From positions 1 to 10,676 of the forward strand of contig SFPL01000110.1 in NCBI GenBank assembly GCA_004551905.1: a stretch of 10,676 nucleotides of DNA. The letters are read 5' to 3'. A program made the position numbers and the translations under genes. Source of the stretch: Lentisphaeraceae bacterium. GTDB taxonomy: Bacteria; Verrucomicrobiota; Kiritimatiellia; RFP12; UBA1067. This document shows, in pieces, positions 6,836-10,676 of this stretch (the stretch's first letter is position 1; every line of letters begins with the position of its first letter). The notes below the pieces were generated by a model. The model saw only the letters and a list, made by a program, of their open reading frames with translations, was not told the origin of the DNA and ran no database searches.

Positions 6836-7570
6836 TTACTCCCCCTTGTAGCATCCCAGCGGATAGAACGGTATCATCTTCTCCTCGACGAACTGGCACG
6901 CCTTCTCGGGCGTGAGGCCCCAGTTGGTCGGGCAGGTGGAGAGCACCTCGACGAGCGAGAAGCCCTTGCCCTCGACCTGGTTACGGAACGCCTTGAGGAT
7001 CGCCTTCTTCGCCTGGCGGACGTGCGCGACCGAGTTCACGGCGACGCGCTCGAGGTAGGCCGGCGCGTCGAGCGTGGCGAGGAGCTCGCAGATGCGGATG
7101 GGCATGCCCTGGGTCTTCGGGTCGCGGCCGTAGGGCGAGGTCTGGGTGACCTGGCCGATCAGCGAGGTCGGAGCCATCTGGCCTCCGGTCATGCCGTAGA
7201 TCGCGTTGTTGATGAAGATGATGGTCACGTTCTCGCCGCGGCAGGCGGTGGAGACCGTCTCGCAGAGCCCGATCGATGCGAGGTCGCCGTCGCCCTGGTA
7301 GGTGAAGACGACGCTGTCGGGCATCGCGCGCTTGACGCCGGTCGCGACCGCGGGGGCGCGGCCGTGCGATGCCTCGATCATGTCGCAGCGGAAGTAGTCG
7401 TACGCCATCACGGAGCATCCGACCGGCGCGATGCCGATGGTGCGGCCCTCGATGCCGAGCTCGTCGATCGCCTCCGCGACGAGACGGTGGACGATGCCGT
7501 GGGTGCAGCCCGGGCAGTAGTGGAGAACGGCGTCGGTGAGCGCCTTCGGCTTCTGGAAAACAACCGCCAT
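6836..7570 (-). CDS. 2-oxoacid:ferredoxin oxidoreductase, beta subunit (ThDP-binding)
   Basis: 244 aa thiamine-diphosphate-binding chain of a VOR/KOR-type 2-oxoacid:ferredoxin oxidoreductase. Landmarks: HYCPGCTHG at 17-25, whose cysteines are typical of iron-sulfur-associated beta chains; GCSVMAYDYF about 51-60; HGRAPAVATG at 69-78; the ThDP motif beginning GDGD at 93-96 and ending NN at 121-122; then YGMTGGQMAPTS at 125-136. It carries the active-site cofactor, while the alpha chain supplies the pyrimidine-side pocket. It starts 1 nt after the alpha stop (TAAAATG), with AAGGAGG embedded in the end of the alpha gene, so the two are surely co-translated. Subunit letters differ between organisms (this chain is VorA in methanogens), so no symbol is given. 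Function is firm; substrate is uncertain between branched-chain 2-oxoacids and 2-oxoglutarate. Confidence 0.95.
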   Translation of the reverse strand: MAVVFQKPKALTDAVLHYCPGCTHGIVHRLVAEAIDELGIEGRTIGIAPVGCSVMAYDYFRCDMIEASHGRAPAVATGVKRAMPDSVVFTYQGDGDLASIGLCETVSTACRGENVTIIFINNAIYGMTGGQMAPTSLIGQVTQTSPYGRDPKTQGMPIRICELLATLDAPAYLERVAVNSVAHVRQAKKAILKAFRNQVEGKGFSLVEVLSTCPTNWGLTPEKACQFVEEKMIPFYPLGCYKGE

Positions 7571-7571
7571 T

Positions 7572-8636
7572 TTACTTCGCCTCCTTCCTGATCGCCTCGA
7601 GCACCTCGTCGGCGCTCGGGATCATGCCGCCGACGCGGTTGCACATCGCGACCTTCCGCGAGCATTCGACCGCGAGCCGGACGTCCTCGTTCATCTGGCC
7701 CATGTTGAGCTCGACGGTGAGGAACGCCTTCACCTTCTTTGCGGCGGCGGCGAGCGCCGCCTTCGGGAATGGATAGAGGGTGATCGGGCGGATCATGCCG
7801 ACCTTGACGCCCTCCTTGCGCGCCGCGACGATCGCGTTCTTGGCGACGCGCGCGGTGATGCCGACCGAGACGACGCAGACCTCCGCGTCGTCCATGAGGT
7901 ACTCCTCCCAACGGCACTCCTCCTTCTCCAGCCTCGCGTAGCGCTCGAAGCGCTCAAAGTTCGTCTTCTCGAGCTCATCGGGCTTGAGGTAGAGGGAGTT
8001 GACGATGTTGTGGGCGCGCTTCAACTGGGTGCCGGTAGTGGCCCAGGGCTTGGTCGCCGGGATCGTCTCGGGGTCGACGGTGTCGCCGGGCAGAACGACC
8101 GGCTCCATCATCTGGCCCATCGTGCCATCCGCGAGCAGCATCGCGGGCATGCGGTACTTCTCGCCGAGCTCGAACGCCAGGCGCGTCATGTCGGCCATCT
8201 CCTGCACCGTCGCCGGCGCGAGGACGATGATGTGGAAGTCTCCGTGGCCGGGGCCGCGGGTCATGAAGAAGTAGTCGGACTGCGACGGCTGGATGCCGCC
8301 GAGACCTGGGCCGCCGCGCTGGACGTTGACGATCAGGGCAGGCAGGTCCGCGCCCGCGAGGTACGATATGCCCTCGGCCTTCAGCGAGATGCCCGGCGAG
8401 GACGAGGACGTCATCGCGCGGCGGCCCGTCGCGGCGCAGCCGTAGACCATGTTGATCGCGGCGATCTCGCTCTCCGCCTGGAGGAACGTGCCGCCGATCT
8501 TCGGCATGCGCTTCGACATGTACGCCGCGATCTCGGTCTGCGGCGTGATGGGATAGCCGAAGTAGTGGCGGCAGCCGCAGCGGATCGCCGCCTCGGCTAT
8601 CGCCTCGTTGCCCTTCATCAGTACCTTCTCGCTCAT
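7572..8636 (-). CDS. vorB: 2-oxoacid:ferredoxin oxidoreductase, alpha subunit (VorB type)
   Basis: 354 aa alpha chain, most like proteins annotated 3-methyl-2-oxobutanoate dehydrogenase subunit VorB. It forms the ThDP pyrimidine-binding half of the active site. Visible: GNEAIAEAAIRCGC from residue 9; YPITPQTE at 28-35; QAESE at 53-57 containing the glutamate expected to activate ThDP; TSSSSPGISL at 76-85; VQRGGPGLGG at 105-114. The family length is about 350 aa. It starts 1 nt after the delta-subunit stop (TAAAATG), with GGAGAGG just upstream. Predicted reaction: 2-oxoacid + CoA + oxidised ferredoxin gives acyl-CoA, CO2 and reduced ferredoxin. The VOR label rests on overall resemblance; KorA (2-oxoglutarate) is the main alternative, and these enzymes are often promiscuous. 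Confidence 0.93.
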   Translation of the reverse strand: MSEKVLMKGNEAIAEAAIRCGCRHYFGYPITPQTEIAAYMSKRMPKIGGTFLQAESEIAAINMVYGCAATGRRAMTSSSSPGISLKAEGISYLAGADLPALIVNVQRGGPGLGGIQPSQSDYFFMTRGPGHGDFHIIVLAPATVQEMADMTRLAFELGEKYRMPAMLLADGTMGQMMEPVVLPGDTVDPETIPATKPWATTGTQLKRAHNIVNSLYLKPDELEKTNFERFERYARLEKEECRWEEYLMDDAEVCVVSVGITARVAKNAIVAARKEGVKVGMIRPITLYPFPKAALAAAAKKVKAFLTVELNMGQMNEDVRLAVECSRKVAMCNRVGGMIPSADEVLEAIRKEAK

Positions 8637-8637
8637 T

Positions 8638-8844
8638 TTACCTCTCCACGGTTATCACGCAGTCGGGGCACATCAGCGCACAGCTCGCGCAGCCGACGCA
8701 CTCCTCCGGCTTCGTCAGCTCGACCGGGGCGTGGCCCTTGTGGTTGAGCTTGGTCTTGGATATGGACAGGATCTTCTTCGGGCACGCGGTCACGCAGAGC
8801 CCGCATCCCTTGCAGAGGTCCTCCCTGAATGTCAGTTTTGCCAC
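8638..8844 (-). CDS. 2-oxoacid:ferredoxin oxidoreductase, delta subunit (2[4Fe-4S] ferredoxin)
   Basis: 68 aa ferredoxin-like chain carrying two [4Fe-4S] motifs: CKGCGLCVTACP at 11-22 and CVGCASCALMCP at 49-60, each with the C-x2-C-x2-C-x3-C-P pattern. It passes electrons from the catalytic chains to free ferredoxin. The frame stays open far upstream, but that part is an Arg-rich shadow of putP. The start is GTG at 8844, because a very strong AAGGAGGAGG ribosome binding site ends 4 nt before it and homology begins at AKLTFRED. No ATG is available at a sensible place. The gene begins 20 nt after the putP stop and ends 1 nt before the alpha start, so putP and the oxidoreductase block look like one transcript. 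Having delta first, then alpha, beta, gamma, is an order common for VOR/KOR operons. An additional Cys (DC at 61-62) lies just past the second motif. Confidence 0.94.
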   Translation of the reverse strand: MAKLTFREDLCKGCGLCVTACPKKILSISKTKLNHKGHAPVELTKPEECVGCASCALMCPDCVITVER

Positions 8845-8864
8845 TTTTCCTCCTCCTTCAGATG

Positions 8865-10457
8865 TCAGTCCTGCCTCACCGGCGCCTCCGCAGTCGCGCG
8901 GTCGAACTCGGCGAGCATCTCGGCGGACGGACGCGCGGTCAGGAGCGACACGACGACCGTCGCCGCGAACGAAAGGACAAAGCCGGGCGCGAGCTCGTAG
9001 AGCCCGAAGATCGGATACGCGGCGGCGTGGTTGGCGAGGACGAACTTCCACACGAAGCAGGTGGCGGTGCCGACGACCATGCCCGAGACCGCGCCCGCGA
9101 GGTTGACGCGCCGCCAGAAGAGCGAGAGCAGGATCAGCGGGCCGAACGCCGCGCCGAAGCCGCCCCACGCGAACGACACCATCTTCATCACCACCTTGAA
9201 GAACTCCGCCTGGGTGTTCATCGCCAGGGCGACGGCGACGAGCGCGACGACGCCGACGGCGATGCGCGAAACAACCAGCAGCTCGCGGTCGGCGGCCTTC
9301 TTGCGGAGCACAATCTTGTAGAAGTCGTTCGAAAAGCTCGAGGCGGAGACGAGCAGCTGCGAGTCGGCGGTGGACATGATCGCCGCCATGATCGCCGAGA
9401 GCAGGATGCCCGCGAACACGCGCACGACGAACCCGCCGGAGAAGATGCCGTTGATCATCACCATGAAGCACTTCTCGGGGTCGCCGCCCACGTCCGCGAG
9501 CGTGAGTCCCCGCTGCTTGAGGTAGAGGTGGAAAACGAGCCCGATCACGCCCGCCGCGGCGAGCGAGACCGTCACCCACGACATCGCGATGCGGCGCGAG
9601 CCCTTGACCTCGGCCGGGCTGTCGATGGACATGAACCGGACGAGGATGTGGGGCATGCCAAAGTAGCCGAGGCCCCAGGCCATGCAGGAGGCGAGGCCGA
9701 TGAAGCCGGCGGCCTTGCCGGTGGAGGCGTTGGTGAAGAGCGACTGCAGGTACGGGTTGATCTCGTTGAGCGCGTCGACGGCCGCGGCGAAGCCGCCGGC
9801 GCTGCAGACCACGACCGCCGGCACCAGCACGATGGCGACGAACATGAGCGAGCCCTGGATGAAGTCGGTCCAGCACACCGCCATGTAGCCGCCCATGAGC
9901 GTGTAGCTCACCACCACCACCGCGCCGATCCACAGGCAGAGCGAGTAGCCGGACAGCTCGAGCCCGCAGCAGGAGACCGTCTCGGGAATGCCGAAGGTGG
10001 TGGTGAAGAGCTTCGCGCAGGAGACGAAGCCGGATGCGGTGTAGAAGGTGAAGAACACCAGGATGATCACCGCCGCGATTATCCGCGAGGCGCCGGTGCG
10101 GTCGTGGAAGCGGTTGCAGATGAAGTCCGGGATGGTGATCGAGTCGCCGCAGACCTGGGAGTAGCGGCGCAGGCGCTGGGCCACGATCTTCCAGTTGAGG
10201 TAGGTGCCAATCAGCAGCCCGATCCCAATCCACGCCTCGGAGAACCCGCCGAGGTAGATCGCGCCCGGGAGGCCCATGAGAAGCCAGCCCGACATGTCGG
10301 AGGCCTGCGCCGAGAGCGCGACAACCCACTTGTTCATCTTCCGGCCGCCGAGGTAGTAGTCGCCAAGGTTGGACTGCTTCTTCGAGAAGAAGAAGCCAAT
10401 CCAGAGCATGACGAATAGATAGCCGACGAACGACCCGAGAACTGTCCAGTCCAACAT
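8865..10457 (-). CDS. putP: Sodium/proline symporter
   Basis: 530 aa inner-membrane solute:sodium symporter (SSF/SLC5 family) importing proline with Na+. About 13 hydrophobic segments are expected, the first at residues 5-23. Resemblance to E. coli PutP is strong: ASDMSGWLLMGLPGAIY at 52-68 is collinear, one residue offset, with the E. coli Na+-site helix (Ala53, Asp55, Met56, Ser57 there), followed by SEAWIGIG. MAAIMSTADSQLL at 357-369 matches the second Na+-site helix, with Ser362-Thr363 equivalent to Ser340-Thr341. It is somewhat longer than E. coli PutP (502 aa), partly through the loop around 150-175. The ATG at 10457 has AAGGAAA upstream and lies about 26 nt after the predicted transcription start. 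Adjacency to the 2-oxoacid oxidoreductase suggests a role in amino-acid catabolism. Proline is the best guess from sequence; a related substrate is possible. Confidence 0.94.
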   Translation of the reverse strand: MLDWTVLGSFVGYLFVMLWIGFFFSKKQSNLGDYYLGGRKMNKWVVALSAQASDMSGWLLMGLPGAIYLGGFSEAWIGIGLLIGTYLNWKIVAQRLRRYSQVCGDSITIPDFICNRFHDRTGASRIIAAVIILVFFTFYTASGFVSCAKLFTTTFGIPETVSCCGLELSGYSLCLWIGAVVVVSYTLMGGYMAVCWTDFIQGSLMFVAIVLVPAVVVCSAGGFAAAVDALNEINPYLQSLFTNASTGKAAGFIGLASCMAWGLGYFGMPHILVRFMSIDSPAEVKGSRRIAMSWVTVSLAAAGVIGLVFHLYLKQRGLTLADVGGDPEKCFMVMINGIFSGGFVVRVFAGILLSAIMAAIMSTADSQLLVSASSFSNDFYKIVLRKKAADRELLVVSRIAVGVVALVAVALAMNTQAEFFKVVMKMVSFAWGGFGAAFGPLILLSLFWRRVNLAGAVSGMVVGTATCFVWKFVLANHAAAYPIFGLYELAPGFVLSFAATVVVSLLTARPSAEMLAEFDRATAEAPVRQD

Positions 10458-10482
10458 GGTTGTTTCCTTGTTTTTGGTTTAG

Positions 10483-10500
10483 TTTGTGTATTATACCAAA
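10483..10500 (-). promoter_or_regulatory. Extended -10 promoter for putP
   Basis: On the minus strand the sequence TGGTATAAT (10490-10498) is a perfect sigma70-type extended -10 element (TGn plus TATAAT). The predicted start of transcription is an A near 10483-10484, giving a leader of about 26 nt before the putP ATG. No good -35 is seen at 16-18 nt spacing (the 17-nt position reads GTACCG), which is typical of extended -10 promoters. It stands out in an AT-rich island within otherwise GC-rich DNA. This probably drives putP and the oxidoreductase genes, perhaps with read-through further downstream. Confidence 0.75.
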
Positions 10501-10535
10501 AATCTCGGCCCGCGGTACACGGGTTCACCAAGTTC

Positions 10536-10550
10536 CCACGGATTACAAAT
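10536..10550 (-). repeat. 15-nt word shared with the left end, right copy
   Basis: On the minus strand this reads ATTTGTAATCCGTGG, identical to plus-strand positions 126-140. The two copies are therefore inverted with respect to each other and both are intergenic. This copy forms the outer arm of the palindrome upstream of putP. Confidence 0.7.
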
Positions 10551-10600
10551 ACCCCCGTCGTCTCGGCTGCGCCGAGCCGCCGTGGACATTTGTAAGCGGT
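10538..10600. repeat. Long imperfect palindrome upstream of the putP promoter
   Basis: A single symmetry axis (between arms summing to 21138) gives 23 of 30 Watson-Crick pairs: an outer arm TTACAAAT at 10543-10550 with ATTTGTAA at 10588-10595, an inner arm CTCGGC at 10562-10567 with GCCGAG at 10571-10576, a TGC loop, and interrupted pairing between. It lies roughly 55-115 nt upstream of the predicted putP transcription start. Its shape resembles REP-type intergenic palindromes; a regulatory site is the alternative. Confidence 0.65.
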
Positions 10601-10676
10601 TTTGCGCGACGAGACCCTGCCGCACAGCCTGTTCAAGGCATGACAAGCCACCCGACGGGATGCCGACGGGGACAGA

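Noticed and set aside
7536..8747. 403-aa plus-strand frame opposite the alpha subunit
   Set aside because: Antisense to a clear VorB-type gene, Arg/Asp/His-rich, no motif.
8845..10329. Long N-terminal extension of the ferredoxin frame
   Set aside because: The extension is an out-of-frame reading of putP; the GTG at 8844 has a very strong ribosome binding site and matches where ferredoxin homology begins.
8829..10418. 529-aa open frame on the plus strand opposite putP
   Set aside because: Very Arg/His/Asp/Glu-rich composition with no hydrophobic core or known motif; a mirror of the well-supported symporter gene.
10334..10651. 105-aa minus-strand frame overlapping the putP start
   Set aside because: It spans the promoter and palindrome, has unrelated composition and shares the strand with the better-supported putP start.
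1..10676. CRISPR array, complete insertion sequence, tRNA or defence genes
   Set aside because: Searched by eye on both strands; no regularly spaced repeats with spacers, transposase motifs, tRNA-like cloverleaf or known defence protein motifs were found.

Overview
This is a GC-rich bacterial window in which every gene I can support lies on the minus strand. Nine genes sit nearly end to end between about 10457 and 193, flanked by roughly 200 non-coding bases at each end. Reading with transcription, the order is: a Na+/proline symporter (putP); a ferredoxin-type delta subunit, vorB-type alpha subunit, thiamine-diphosphate beta subunit and gamma subunit of a 2-oxoacid:ferredoxin oxidoreductase; an unrecognised protein with a basic disordered N-terminus; phenylalanyl-tRNA synthetase beta (pheT); a class I/II PLP aminotransferase; and the MEP-pathway kinase ispE.

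The four-subunit ferredoxin-reducing 2-oxoacid oxidoreductase suggests an anaerobic, fermentative organism. The MEP pathway marks it as a bacterium. The style of the unknown protein and the overall look of the genes remind me of Verrucomicrobiota/Kiritimatiellota, for example an uncultured gut lineage. That assignment is an impression, not something the sequence proves.

Layout. At 10458-10676 there is a promoter with a perfect extended -10 (TGnTATAAT) just upstream of putP, and upstream of it a long imperfect palindrome. From 10457 to 6204 lies the symporter plus oxidoreductase block, with junctions of 20, 1, 1 and 83 nt. From 6207 to 2448 the unknown gene joins the gamma gene by an ATGA overlap and overlaps pheT by 26 nt. 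A 156-nt gap without a clear promoter separates pheT from the aminotransferase, whose stop overlaps the TTG start of ispE (TTGA). At 1-192 there are strong hairpins and short repeats, one of which (15 nt) recurs in inverted orientation upstream of the putP promoter.

Working model (inference): the upstream block couples amino-acid uptake to ferredoxin-linked oxidative decarboxylation of 2-oxoacids derived from amino acids, giving acyl-CoA and reduced ferredoxin. The downstream genes are housekeeping (translation, amino-acid transamination, isoprenoid precursors) in the same direction, possibly reached by read-through. I see no tRNA, rRNA, CRISPR array, complete insertion sequence or defence system. 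The less ordinary parts are the unrecognised protein and the REP-like palindromic sequences at both ends.
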